A DNA stretch of 41,237 nucleotides, taken from Microcaldota archaeon. GTDB taxonomy: Archaea > Micrarchaeota > Micrarchaeia > Micrarchaeales > Micrarchaeaceae. Below, one piece after another: positions 7,536 to 15,330 of this stretch; position 1 is the stretch's first letter; every line of letters begins with the position of its first letter. A program made the position numbers and the translations under genes. The stretch lies in NCBI GenBank assembly GCA_021800135.1, contig JAJYZH010000001.1, forward strand, positions 1-41,237, in the 5' to 3' direction. The notes under the pieces were generated by a model. That model made no database searches, was not told the origin of the DNA, and worked only from the letters and a program-made list of their open reading frames with translations.

Positions 7536-8168
7536 ATGGCTGAAGAAGAGAACTTTATGACGGACAAGGAGGACTACCTTAAGATGGGAATGAACATCGC
7601 TACGAGGACGAAGAGCCCTGGCATGAAGAAGTTCATCTACAAGACAAGGGAGGACGGCCTTTACCTGCTTGACCTTAAGACTATAGACGAGAGGATAAAG
7701 GTAGCTGCCGATATGATTGCGAGGTACGACCCCAAGGATATAATAGTTACCGTATCTAGGCTTTACGCCATAACTGCAGGAGAGAAGTTTGCGGAGATGA
7801 TAGGTGCGAGGTTCATAAAGGGCAGAGTGGCACCGGGCATATTCACAAACCCCCACAAGGAGGGGTTCACAGAACCAAAGCTCATCATAATAAGCGATAC
7901 CAGGAATGAGAAGCAGGCTGTGCGGGAGGCCAGCATAGTCAACATACCCATAATAGCGCTCTGCGATACAGACAACTCTACTAAGTTTGTCGACCTTATA
8001 ATGCCGGTCAACAACAGAGGAAGGAAGGCCCTGGCCTTTACGTATTACCTGCTTGCAAGGGAGACGCTTAAAGCAAGAGGCGATATAAAAAGCAATGAGG
8101 AGTTCAAGAGCATGCCGGATGAGTTTGAGGCGAAGCTTGAGGACAACAAAATGGCTGCGCAGCAATGA
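7536..8168 (+). CDS. rps2: 30S ribosomal protein uS2
   Basis: 210 residues. Archaeal uS2/Rps0 features are YLKMGMNIATRTKSPGMKKFIYKTREDGLYLLDL in the first 50 residues, then a Rossmann-like core ending with the pair RFIKGRVAPGIFTNPH and VNIPIIALCDTDNSTKFVDLIMPVNNRGRKA. The protein completes the head-platform junction of the small subunit. The ATG at 7536 lies 22 nt after tRNA-Pro. It is the last gene of the rpoD cluster; the neighbouring UbiA gene is convergent, and a short T-run near 8189 may end transcription. Confidence 0.96.
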   Translation: MAEEENFMTDKEDYLKMGMNIATRTKSPGMKKFIYKTREDGLYLLDLKTIDERIKVAADMIARYDPKDIIVTVSRLYAITAGEKFAEMIGARFIKGRVAPGIFTNPHKEGFTEPKLIIISDTRNEKQAVREASIVNIPIIALCDTDNSTKFVDLIMPVNNRGRKALAFTYYLLARETLKARGDIKSNEEFKSMPDEFEAKLEDNKMAAQQ

Positions 8169-8204
8169 TTGCGGATGCAGCCGATCTGATTTTTACCGCC
8201 AGTC

Positions 8205-9077
8205 TCAGATGGCAAAGTAAACTACTGCTGAGAATAGGTATGTGACGAGGGCCAGAGCCATGGCGCCCAGGCTAAGATTCCTTGCGAGGCGCATTAGCCT
8301 CCTGCTTCCCGTGTTGAGCATTACCCTAACTGAGATATAAAGCAGCACGGCGTCCACGGCAAGTATAGGTATCAGGTATGCCAGGTTGTATGAGAAGGGG
8401 CGCTGGTAAAAGAACAGGAATAGGCTAAGCGCTATTGCGAGCACGTATAGCACGAATGCTGACAGCGCCGCGGCTTTCTTGCCCGTGTAAAATACCATGT
8501 TCCTTGAGTTCCTTGCCTTGATGTCGCCTTCATAATCGCGGATCATCCCGTGTATTTCGCGGGCCAGTCCGCTGAAGAATATTACCAGGCTTATCACCAC
8601 TATGCTGGCATTCAGAGACCCTGACACTACGAAGTCCCCGTATATGAATGGGATCACCATTGAGAACGCTATATATGCATTGCCCAGGAGCGCTATGTCT
8701 TTCATCCTATAGCTGTATAGGAAGGCCAGGACTCCAAATAGGACGGCTATGAGTAACGCTGCCTCGTTTATAATTACACTCGCAAGCACCCCTATCGCAA
8801 AGGAAGTTAACGATATGTAAAGGGCGCCGTTCCTGCTTATCGCCCCTGAAACTATGGGCCTGTCGAACCTTTTGTTAAGCGTATCAGATTTAACATCATA
8901 ATAATCGTTTATGGCGAACGAGGCCATGCTTATGAAGATAGGGGTTATAAGGCTTGCCGCCAGTATTGATGGGACAGGCAGGGACTTTGTTATTATCTCT
9001 GCTGCTATTACGGCAATCACAAGCATTGCGCTGTGCTCTATCCTTGTAAGCCTTAGCAATGCCCCGACTTTGTTCAT
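8205..9077 (-). CDS. UbiA-family prenyltransferase, probable digeranylgeranylglyceryl phosphate synthase
   Basis: About 290 residues with eight or nine hydrophobic helices. Both Mg-prenyl-diphosphate motifs of the UbiA family are present: NDYYD at residues 57-61 (followed by RFDRPIVSG) and a second acidic motif, IRDYEGD, near residue 180. The archaeal enzyme attaches the second geranylgeranyl chain to geranylgeranylglyceryl phosphate in ether-lipid synthesis, and this is the usual UbiA member in minimal archaea. A geranylgeranyl reductase later in the window would act on the product. I use ATG at 9077; a GTG at 9098 would add seven residues. Another UbiA role (for example quinone synthesis) is less likely. 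Confidence 0.82.
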   Translation of the reverse strand: MNKVGALLRLTRIEHSAMLVIAVIAAEIITKSLPVPSILAASLITPIFISMASFAINDYYDVKSDTLNKRFDRPIVSGAISRNGALYISLTSFAIGVLASVIINEAALLIAVLFGVLAFLYSYRMKDIALLGNAYIAFSMVIPFIYGDFVVSGSLNASIVVISLVIFFSGLAREIHGMIRDYEGDIKARNSRNMVFYTGKKAAALSAFVLYVLAIALSLFLFFYQRPFSYNLAYLIPILAVDAVLLYISVRVMLNTGSRRLMRLARNLSLGAMALALVTYLFSAVVYFAI

Positions 9078-9170
9078 AAAAACAATAGGTATAGGCACAG
9101 AAATATTGATAAATGCATACAGACAATCCTCTACAGCGCTTTACGGGGTGTTAAGATTAAAAGCGGTCTA

Positions 9171-9953
9171 ATGTTTAAAGCCAAGCAGCAAAGTGCGCTG
9201 GAGTTGCTCACTACCTACTCGTGGGCATTCCTTATTATAGCGGTTTTTATAGCGGCAATTGCTATTTTGGCTGGCAGCAGGGCGCCGGCCTCCTACGTAC
9301 CTTCCACATGCAATATCAGTCCTGGATTCCCATGCGAGCAGGCCGTCTTAAGCGGATACAATAGCGTAGTAAAGACGAAATTCATGGTAACATTTACTAA
9401 CAATTTAGGTACGCCGATATACTTCCCGAGCAATTCCTTCAACGTGACATTAACCAACGTGGGGGATGCCGGGATAAATAGTTATAGCGGCAATTGTACG
9501 CCGCTGGTGGCTCTTAAAGGGGCGCAGGTATCATGCATTTCGCAGATACCTGGCACCGTTATGCCGTCTGCCGGTTCCCAAGCGTCGGCCTCGTTCGCCA
9601 TGGGTTATAGCATCTGCAAGAATATGCAACTTACCAGTTGCTCAGGAACGTATAGGACAACCGGATTCTCATTGCAGAGCGTTTCCCCTCCTGGAACCTC
9701 GCTTTATACGATAAGTTTTGTAACTAGTCCAAATACGGGAATAATCGTGATCAATGGGGCCAGCTATTCTTCTGGTACATCTGCAATTCTTGTGAGCGGG
9801 AAGTATACAGCGTATGCGTCCCCGCCCGCAGGTTACACATTCGGAAGCTGGTCAATAACCTCCACATCTTCGACACTGTCTTCAACAACATTGCAGAACG
9901 CCACTCTGACATTGTCTTCAAACGCCACCCTGCAGGCTAATTTCGTGACATGA
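9171..9953 (+). CDS. Secreted pilin-like protein with class III signal peptide and C-terminal InlB-type repeat
   Basis: 260 residues. The N-terminus KAKQQSALELLTTYSW then a hydrophobic helix to about residue 34 is a textbook archaeal class III signal sequence (Q-x-S-x-E motif), cut by a prepilin peptidase such as EppA. The middle is a Cys-containing beta-rich domain with Asn glycosylation sites. The last ~70 residues contain GKYTAYASPPAGYTFGSWS and ATLQANF, the pattern of InlB B-repeat/Flg_new_2 modules. It is probably a pilus subunit or adhesin on the cell surface. A pilus-type ATPase is encoded 2.3 kb away on the other strand. Confidence 0.8.
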   Translation: MFKAKQQSALELLTTYSWAFLIIAVFIAAIAILAGSRAPASYVPSTCNISPGFPCEQAVLSGYNSVVKTKFMVTFTNNLGTPIYFPSNSFNVTLTNVGDAGINSYSGNCTPLVALKGAQVSCISQIPGTVMPSAGSQASASFAMGYSICKNMQLTSCSGTYRTTGFSLQSVSPPGTSLYTISFVTSPNTGIIVINGASYSSGTSAILVSGKYTAYASPPAGYTFGSWSITSTSSTLSSTTLQNATLTLSSNATLQANFVT

Positions 9954-10063
9954 CAGGAATTGCAAGATATTCCCGTTAAAGTTTAGTAGAAACCGCCTTA
10001 TTGTGGCATGAAGAGTCAACATAGAGTAAGGCAGGGTGCGTCAACAGCTTGCTTCACAAAAGG

Positions 10064-10178
10064 CGGGTCTGACGGGATTTTCCAAACTCCTTGATTAACT
10101 TTCTTACAGGGGGTTTATTTGAACCCGCAACCATCTGGTCCGAAGCCAGACGCGCTATCCAAGTTGCGCCACAGACCC
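10064..10178 (-). tRNA. tRNA-Arg (anticodon TCG) with a 40-nt insertion in the T-loop
   Basis: On the minus strand the acceptor GGGTCTG (10178-10172) pairs with CAGACCC (10071-10065), with discriminator G at 10064. D-stem GCGC/GCGC is perfect. Anticodon stem TCTGG/CCAGA holds loop CTTCGGA with anticodon TCG at 10143-10141, reading CGA. T-stem GCGGG (10128-10124) pairs with CCCGT (10076-10072), but 47 nt separate them instead of 7. The excess of 40 nt folds with a TTC/GAA central helix, 3-nt bulges AAA and AAT, and inner helix TAAAC/GTTTG, a bulge-helix-bulge form. The mature loop would be TTCAAAT. Confidence 0.93.
10078..10120 (-). other. Non-canonical T-loop tRNA intron (40 nt, exact ends ambiguous) in tRNA-Arg
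   Basis: The intron lies within this interval; flanking A runs make the splice junction ambiguous by up to three positions. The inner helix TAAAC/GTTTG closes a loop of about 20 nt. There is no ORF or other gene inside. Confidence 0.78.
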
Positions 10179-10228
10179 GATTATAATATGATAAAAAGAT
10201 AGAAATAGGCTTGTTTGGATCGAGTACC

Positions 10229-10972
10229 TTACTGTACGGCCCGTGGCTTAGGGCCTTTGAAATAATCAAAACTTGTCAGTCTCGTCTGCCTTATCCTCTG
10301 CATCGTCTTCCAGTACTCCCGCGTGTTCTTCATTAACGCCTTGTTGTTCATGTTCTTTGCAATTATGCTGATGGTCTTCTCGTCTGAAGGGTAGCCGGAT
10401 CCTAACCTCATTCTGAGCGCTTTTTCAAGCTTCCTTATCTCCGCATCCCTTGTGACTTTCGCTATTATGCTGGCTGCCGAGACTATAGGGTACCTTACGT
10501 CTGCTTTATGTTCCGCGATTATCTTTGTATAGTATCCGGGGGCCTGTGTCTTGGGCGACTTTATGCCCATCACCTTTGTGGGCTTTTTTGTCTGGGTATT
10601 TACCCTTATTGCAAATTTCTCCGCTATCACGTCCGGTGAGTCGAGATATAGGTATCTTGCTTCGCTTGCCACCCCGTCAAACAGCCTGGAGAAGTGCATC
10701 GCCTCGAGCTCGTTTAGAGATATTCTGTTCCTCATGGCGCCATTTATCTCCTCAGGGGTTATGATGCTGACCTTTGACTCTACGGCAAGCTTGCCTATCT
10801 CCCCGTACAGCACCTCCCTCCTCTTCCTGGTGAGCATCTTCGAGTCCCTTACCCCTATCTCGGAGAGCTTCTTCTCAGCGCCTTTCTTGAAAACTACAAG
10901 CGCAACGACAAGCGGGCCTATTACTGCGCCCCTTCCCGCTTCGTCTCCGCCACATACGAAAATGCATATCAC
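10229..10972 (-). CDS. rnhB: Ribonuclease HII
   Basis: 247 residues, typical of archaeal RNase HII, which cuts RNA in RNA-DNA hybrids (Okazaki primers, misincorporated ribonucleotides). Catalytic acidic residues are visible in GGDEAGRG (Asp10-Glu11), in YLDSPD near residue 110 and in the SAASIIAKVTRD segment near residue 165-176. The C-terminus is basic and aromatic, as in family members. The start is GTG at 10972 (MICIFVCGGDEAGRG); no in-frame ATG is nearer. It lies between the PRC-barrel gene and tRNA-Arg on the same strand. Confidence 0.95.
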   Translation of the reverse strand: MICIFVCGGDEAGRGAVIGPLVVALVVFKKGAEKKLSEIGVRDSKMLTRKRREVLYGEIGKLAVESKVSIITPEEINGAMRNRISLNELEAMHFSRLFDGVASEARYLYLDSPDVIAEKFAIRVNTQTKKPTKVMGIKSPKTQAPGYYTKIIAEHKADVRYPIVSAASIIAKVTRDAEIRKLEKALRMRLGSGYPSDEKTISIIAKNMNNKALMKNTREYWKTMQRIRQTRLTSFDYFKGPKPRAVQ

Positions 10973-11014
10973 CCGGGAACTGAAAAGAAAAGGAAAAGAA
11001 ATTCAATAATAAAA

Positions 11015-11269
11015 TTATGCGACGTTCTTCCTGTCTACGACTATATAATCGTTCACCGCAAGCACGGCCGCATAGGGTATCTTTACCTGCCCGCCCTCTG
11101 CTTTTAGTCTGCTGGCGAAGCCGCTGTCCATATTTGGCTCGACAAGTATGCTGTTGATCTTGCCGGTCACTTCGCTTATTTCAGCATCAACAAATCTTCC
11201 CACATCGTACCCGTCGCTTGTTATTACTTTTCTTCCAACAAGCTGCTTGGCTATAATATATTTCACCAT
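11015..11269 (-). CDS. PRC-barrel domain protein
   Basis: An 84-residue single-domain protein. KQLVGRKVITSDGYDVGRFVDAEISEVTGKINSILVEP is the PRC-barrel opening, and KIPYAAVLAVNDYIVVDR is its last strands. Stand-alone PRC-barrels are common in archaea; family members include the RimM C-terminal domain, and an archaeal version has been linked to FtsZ-based division in haloarchaea (CdpB). Here ftsZ is 13 kb away, so a division role is only a possibility. A TATA element lies 24 nt upstream of the ATG. Confidence 0.85.
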   Translation of the reverse strand: MVKYIIAKQLVGRKVITSDGYDVGRFVDAEISEVTGKINSILVEPNMDSGFASRLKAEGGQVKIPYAAVLAVNDYIVVDRKNVA

Positions 11270-11287
11270 GCAAACACCATTTCGCCT

Positions 11288-11300
11288 GATTTATATGTTA
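11288..11300 (-). promoter_or_regulatory. TATA box of the PRC-barrel gene
   Basis: The minus strand TAACATATAAATC is centred about 24 nt before the ATG at 11269, the spacing of a leaderless archaeal promoter. Confidence 0.55.
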
Positions 11301-11343
11301 CGTCATTATTTATTAATCTTATGCTAACAGGATATATGCGGAA

Positions 11344-11871
11344 CTATGCCTTCTCATTGAGAAAAATCTTGTTTGTTATGCCGAACCGGCTCCTTTTTAT
11401 CACGTCTATGCTTTCCAGTTTTTTAAGGATGCGGTGCATTTTCACCTTGGAATAGCCGCTCTTTGCCACTAGATCCGATTGTAGTATACCGTTCTCCTTC
11501 CTGACTGCGTCAAGGATGTTCCGCTCATCCTCGTTCAGGAGCCTGAGGAGCAGGTTTTCGTTTTTCATTTTTATGTGCTGCCTTACCCTGCGCACCCTAT
11601 CGTGATCTTCCGTAAGCCTGCGGTATTTAAGCATTGTGAGCCCGGCAATAAGGAGAAGCAGCCCGCCTATGAAGGGTATCAGGAAGTTGAAGAATACATT
11701 TAGCACATTTACCCTCACGTCAGTAAACGTATGCAGCGGCAATACTCCTCTGACAAAGGCCACAACCATGTCGGTGCCCTTTATCGCGGATATGAGGAGC
11801 AGGAAGGCGCCGACTATCAGCAGCAATATACTGAACTGCTCTATCCTGTCCTTGCTTACAGTTAAGTCCAT
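11344..11871 (-). CDS. Membrane-anchored winged-helix protein (two TM helices, C-terminal HTH)
   Basis: About 175 residues from the ATG at 11871; an ATG at 11937 would add 22 residues. Two hydrophobic helices (about residues 14-32 and 60-82) are followed by a basic linker and a C-terminal winged helix: NEDERNILDAVRKENGILQSDLVAKSGYSKVKMHRILKKLESIDVIKR. That is a MarR/ArsR-like DNA-binding fold, so the protein may act as a membrane-tethered regulator. Its neighbour at 11967 is divergent and also a winged-helix protein. The signal it senses is unknown. Confidence 0.72.
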   Translation of the reverse strand: MDLTVSKDRIEQFSILLLIVGAFLLLISAIKGTDMVVAFVRGVLPLHTFTDVRVNVLNVFFNFLIPFIGGLLLLIAGLTMLKYRRLTEDHDRVRRVRQHIKMKNENLLLRLLNEDERNILDAVRKENGILQSDLVAKSGYSKVKMHRILKKLESIDVIKRSRFGITNKIFLNEKA

Positions 11872-11966
11872 ATTTCTGCCTCTTGAAACTGTTTCAGAAT
11901 TCTTATCATATTTGAAAGGCAAACTATTTATACACATAGAGGGAAATTCAGTTGCAGGGTAGTTTA

Positions 11967-12287
11967 ATGGTTGTGCCGCTCATACTTTTCAAAGATAAGC
12001 AGCTCAGGATAATGCTTGCGCTTAGGGACTCGTCTAAGGATTGGAATGTCTCTAGCCTGGCAAAGGTTACAGGTACTACTTATGCGCATTCGTGCAATTT
12101 CATATCGGCATGCGAGAAGGCAGGGCTCACTACTGGGGAGAGGCATGGTAAAATAAAGTCAGTACGGTTAAGCGACAAGGGGAGAAAGGTTGCCGACTCG
12201 CTGTATGAAGCGTACGGTATGATAACACAGCAGGACCAGCAGATACCGCAGAAAGCAGCGCAGCCCGCCGCTCAGGCCGCGCAATAG
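11967..12287 (+). CDS. Small winged-helix DNA-binding protein (MarR-like)
   Basis: About 106 residues from ATG 11967; the frame opens at TTG 11952. WNVSSLAKVTGTTYAHSCNFISACEKAGLTTGERHGKIKSVRLSDKGRKVAD is a winged helix with recognition helix and wing, as in small archaeal transcription regulators. The last 20 residues are a Gln/Ala/Pro-rich tail. It is divergent from the membrane HTH gene, with a TATA-like TTTATAC near 11928-11934. The target is unknown; a regulator of the neighbouring gene would be one guess. Confidence 0.72.
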   Translation: MVVPLILFKDKQLRIMLALRDSSKDWNVSSLAKVTGTTYAHSCNFISACEKAGLTTGERHGKIKSVRLSDKGRKVADSLYEAYGMITQQDQQIPQKAAQPAAQAAQ

Positions 12288-12297
12288 TCCTGCACCC

Positions 12298-13626
12298 TCA
12301 GATTCTTATTATTGGGTATACGTTGTTAAGTCCAATGCTCTTGAGCAGGGCTTCTGGATCGTCATAGTACATTTTCACTGCCTCGTTTATCTCCTTTATG
12401 CTTCTCTTGCCTGCGTTGTTGAGTTTTTCGAGTATCATGGCCCTTACCCTTTCCTCGGCAAGTATGTCCGGGGGAGGAACGCCGATGAGCTGAGATAGCG
12501 TATCCCTGTATGTGACGCTAGGCAGTATGGGAGATGCTTTATAGGTCTTATAATCGAACCGGTACAAGTCGGAGAGCAGTACCTGCGTTTCTATCCCAGA
12601 TATCTCAGACATCTGGACGATTTTCCTTGTAGGTACGCCATTCCTGTAAACTTGCGAAAGGACGATCAGGGCGTCTATTACCTGCAGTATGTCCTTCGGC
12701 ACATTCATTGGTGAATGCTGGAGCCTGTTTATTATATCTCTGGCCGATGAGGCGTGTATAGTACCCATCACTATTTTCCCTATGTTCATCGCCGTTATCA
12801 TGTCGTTTGCCTCCTCGCCTCTCACCTCACCTATGATTATCATGTCCGGCCTCATCCTCAAGGTGTTTTTTACCAAGGTCTCGAGGGGCATGTCCTCGCT
12901 GGTCTCAAGATTTACGCAGTTCTCCTGCGTGCTCGTGTCGAGTTCGTATGTTTCTTCTATAGTAACTATCCTCTGCTCTGGCCTGAAGAACGAAAATAGC
13001 GAGTTTAGGAGCGTCGTCTTTCCAGCTGCAGGCATTCCGCCTATGAGTATGTTTGCCGGCCTTACCTTAAATCCATCCATATAGAGCCATAACCTTGCCG
13101 CTATACTGTAGTCTAAAGTGCCTTTGTTGATGAGGTCTATCACACTGTATGGTGCTTTTCTGAAGTTTCTTATAGTGATGTCGTAACCGTAAGGCGATGA
13201 GATTATGTTGGCCCTGCTTTTTGTTGGCAGATGCACATCAAGTATGTTTCCATTTGCCGTAGAGTTTGTTGCGTAAAGCTTCATCTTGCTTACAAGCCTG
13301 TTCAGATTCCCTGTATCATCAATCCTTTCATTCGAATTTGTCTGCCCTTTATTCGAATCGTAAACAAAGATGTTTCTGGTGCTGTTCACCATTATATCCT
13401 CTATGCTCTCGTTGTCGAGCAGCTCGGTAAGGGGCGAAAGGTTATCGATATCCTCTGTTATCGCACCTATCTCCTCTTGGCTGGTGGAGGGCGCTATTGT
13501 CTTGGCCACTTCGGATACAAGCTGCCTCTTCTTTTCAGGATCAGATATATTTACGAACTTACCTTCAAGCCTTTTCAGCACTTCTTCCTCGAGCTCCAGG
13601 TTTACGGCTACGTCATTTGCTGCCAT
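12298..13626 (-). CDS. Type II/IV secretion system ATPase (GspE/TadA/PilB-like, archaeal pilus)
   Basis: 442 residues. Walker A GGMPAAGKTT at residues 196-205, the glutamate-containing box VTIEETYEL near 221, Walker B DMIIIGEVRG at 261-270 and the His box MGTIHASSA near 287. These are all expected in hexameric ATPases that power archaeal type IV pili or the archaellum. The matching membrane platform protein (TadC/FlaJ-like) is not next to it, which is usual only for dispersed systems. The class III signal-peptide protein at 9171 is a candidate substrate. DNA uptake or a DNA transfer role cannot be excluded. Confidence 0.88.
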   Translation of the reverse strand: MAANDVAVNLELEEEVLKRLEGKFVNISDPEKKRQLVSEVAKTIAPSTSQEEIGAITEDIDNLSPLTELLDNESIEDIMVNSTRNIFVYDSNKGQTNSNERIDDTGNLNRLVSKMKLYATNSTANGNILDVHLPTKSRANIISSPYGYDITIRNFRKAPYSVIDLINKGTLDYSIAARLWLYMDGFKVRPANILIGGMPAAGKTTLLNSLFSFFRPEQRIVTIEETYELDTSTQENCVNLETSEDMPLETLVKNTLRMRPDMIIIGEVRGEEANDMITAMNIGKIVMGTIHASSARDIINRLQHSPMNVPKDILQVIDALIVLSQVYRNGVPTRKIVQMSEISGIETQVLLSDLYRFDYKTYKASPILPSVTYRDTLSQLIGVPPPDILAEERVRAMILEKLNNAGKRSIKEINEAVKMYYDDPEALLKSIGLNNVYPIIRI

Positions 13627-13702
13627 TTTATCAGCGTCATGCTATTGTTGAATAGCGGTATAGAATAAGAAGTGAACTAATAAAAAACAGCACGTAGTGA
13701 GA

Positions 13703-14854
13703 TCAGGAAGCCGGAAGGATGCTGTCCACCAACAGGTTGGGGTCGAATCTCACAAGCGCGTCGTACTTCTCGCCTGTGCCGAAGAACAGTATTGGTATGC
13801 CTGTAGAGCGGGCTATCGAAATCGCATTGCCCCCCTTTGCATCGCAGTCGAGCTTAGTGAGTATTATACCATTTATCTTTACTGCGTTTGATAGCTCTCT
13901 TATTTGACTTGGTAGCGCATTTCCCGCGGTGCTTTCCCCTACAAATATCGTTAGGTCTGGCTTCGCGACCCTTGCAAGCTTCTGTATCTCCATCACGAGA
14001 TTCCTGTTTGTCTCCTGCCTGCCTGCACTGTCTATCAGCACCACTTCTATCCTGTGCGACTTTGCATGCGCTATTGCGTCGAAAGCCACGCTTGCCGGAT
14101 CTGCCCCGTAGGAGCTCTTTATTACAGGAACACCTACTTTCTTGGCGTGATACTCTGTCTGCTCTATTGCCGCGGCCCTGAACGTATCGCTTGCGGATAT
14201 CACGCAGCTGACGCCGCTGTCCTTTAGCATATATGCGATCTTCGCGATTGTAGTTGTCTTCCCGGTCCCGTTAGGACCCAGAAAGAGTATTTTTACCGGG
14301 ATTGCATTTCCTGCAACCCGTTCGGCGATGAAAGCTTTCACGTCAATACCATTCGCACTCTTTGACAATACGTCTATCATCGCCTCTCTGACCCTGCCGA
14401 GGAATTCCTTCTCGGCCAGAGATGGTGATACTTTCATATTTCTAAGATTTGAATGGAGATCCTCAGATATCTCTTCAGCAACATCGTAGGATACGTCCGA
14501 CTCTATGAGGGATATTTTAACCTTGTCTACGAACCCCGATATCTCGCTTTCGTTGAGCGAAACATTCCCAAGGACCGCACCCTTTATTTTAGAGGCGAGG
14601 GAAACGTCAAGTACTTTACTTGGTTTTTTTGGTGTCTCCGGGGCCTTTTGTGCTTCTGCTTCGCGAGAAGGATGCTCTTTCGTTTCGGTTACTTGCGTTA
14701 TTGCTTTTCCTTCATCGCTTGGCTTCCCTATTTCGTAATTGGGCTCAATCGGCTTCCCTATGTTTTCCTCAGCTTTTATCTCGGCTTTGACCTCTTCTTT
14801 TTTCGACAACCCCTTGATTGCGTTGGATATCTTCTTCCTGAGTTCGTCAAACAT
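13703..14854 (-). CDS. ftsY: Signal recognition particle receptor FtsY
   Basis: 383 residues: an acidic/Lys-Pro-rich A region (residues 1-80), an N domain helical bundle, and the SRP GTPase G domain. GTP-binding motifs are GPNGTGKT (193-200), DTFRAAAIEQ (223-232), LIDSAGRQETN (about 285) and TKLDCDAKGGN (about 335), and the end GTGEKYDALVRFDP is FtsY-specific rather than Ffh, because no M domain follows. It docks ribosome-SRP complexes at the membrane. It lies 5 nt after prefoldin alpha, the classic archaeal order. Confidence 0.97.
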   Translation of the reverse strand: MFDELRKKISNAIKGLSKKEEVKAEIKAEENIGKPIEPNYEIGKPSDEGKAITQVTETKEHPSREAEAQKAPETPKKPSKVLDVSLASKIKGAVLGNVSLNESEISGFVDKVKISLIESDVSYDVAEEISEDLHSNLRNMKVSPSLAEKEFLGRVREAMIDVLSKSANGIDVKAFIAERVAGNAIPVKILFLGPNGTGKTTTIAKIAYMLKDSGVSCVISASDTFRAAAIEQTEYHAKKVGVPVIKSSYGADPASVAFDAIAHAKSHRIEVVLIDSAGRQETNRNLVMEIQKLARVAKPDLTIFVGESTAGNALPSQIRELSNAVKINGIILTKLDCDAKGGNAISIARSTGIPILFFGTGEKYDALVRFDPNLLVDSILPAS

Positions 14855-14859
14855 TGGAG

Positions 14860-15273
14860 CTACACCCCTGAAAGAGCATAGGAGAGTTCCATCAGTATAC
14901 TTTCCACGCTGTCCTTCTCCCTTGACAGCGTATTGAGCTGCTTGTTCTTTTCCTCCATCACAGAATCAAGGAACTTCTCGGCTTCGGCCGTGGTCTTCTC
15001 TATTGCATACCCGCCGCCCACGCTTACCAGCACCTTATCCGTATTTTCTGCGATGGTGCTTATCTGCATTATGCTGCTAATAGGGGTAAGCAGCTTTCTG
15101 CCTTTTACCGAGTCAAACTCTATCAGCGTCTTCTTGCTGTTGTTGAGCGATTCCATCGTACTTACAAGATTCCTTATTTCCTCTGTCAGCACCGTATACC
15201 TTTCGCCGTAAGCTTGGCTAAGATATCTTAGCTCTTCCTCGCTGTGTTGATGCGTACCTTCATCTTCTGCCAT
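14860..15273 (-). CDS. pfdA: Prefoldin subunit alpha
   Basis: 137 residues forming two long coiled-coil helices around a central beta hairpin, KLLTPISSIMQISTIAENTDKVLVSVGGGYAIEKT. That hairpin and the gene order (before ftsY, after aIF6) identify the alpha subunit. Prefoldin hands unfolded proteins to the thermosome. The ATG is at 15273. In many archaea a gene for eL20 (LX) lies between aIF6 and pfdA; the 57-nt gap here is too small for it. Confidence 0.92.
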   Translation of the reverse strand: MAEDEGTHQHSEEELRYLSQAYGERYTVLTEEIRNLVSTMESLNNSKKTLIEFDSVKGRKLLTPISSIMQISTIAENTDKVLVSVGGGYAIEKTTAEAEKFLDSVMEEKNKQLNTLSREKDSVESILMELSYALSGV

Positions 15274-15330
15274 CCTACAACACCAGATACAATTAGTAGC
15301 GTCTATATTTATTGGTTTGCGAGGGGTAAA

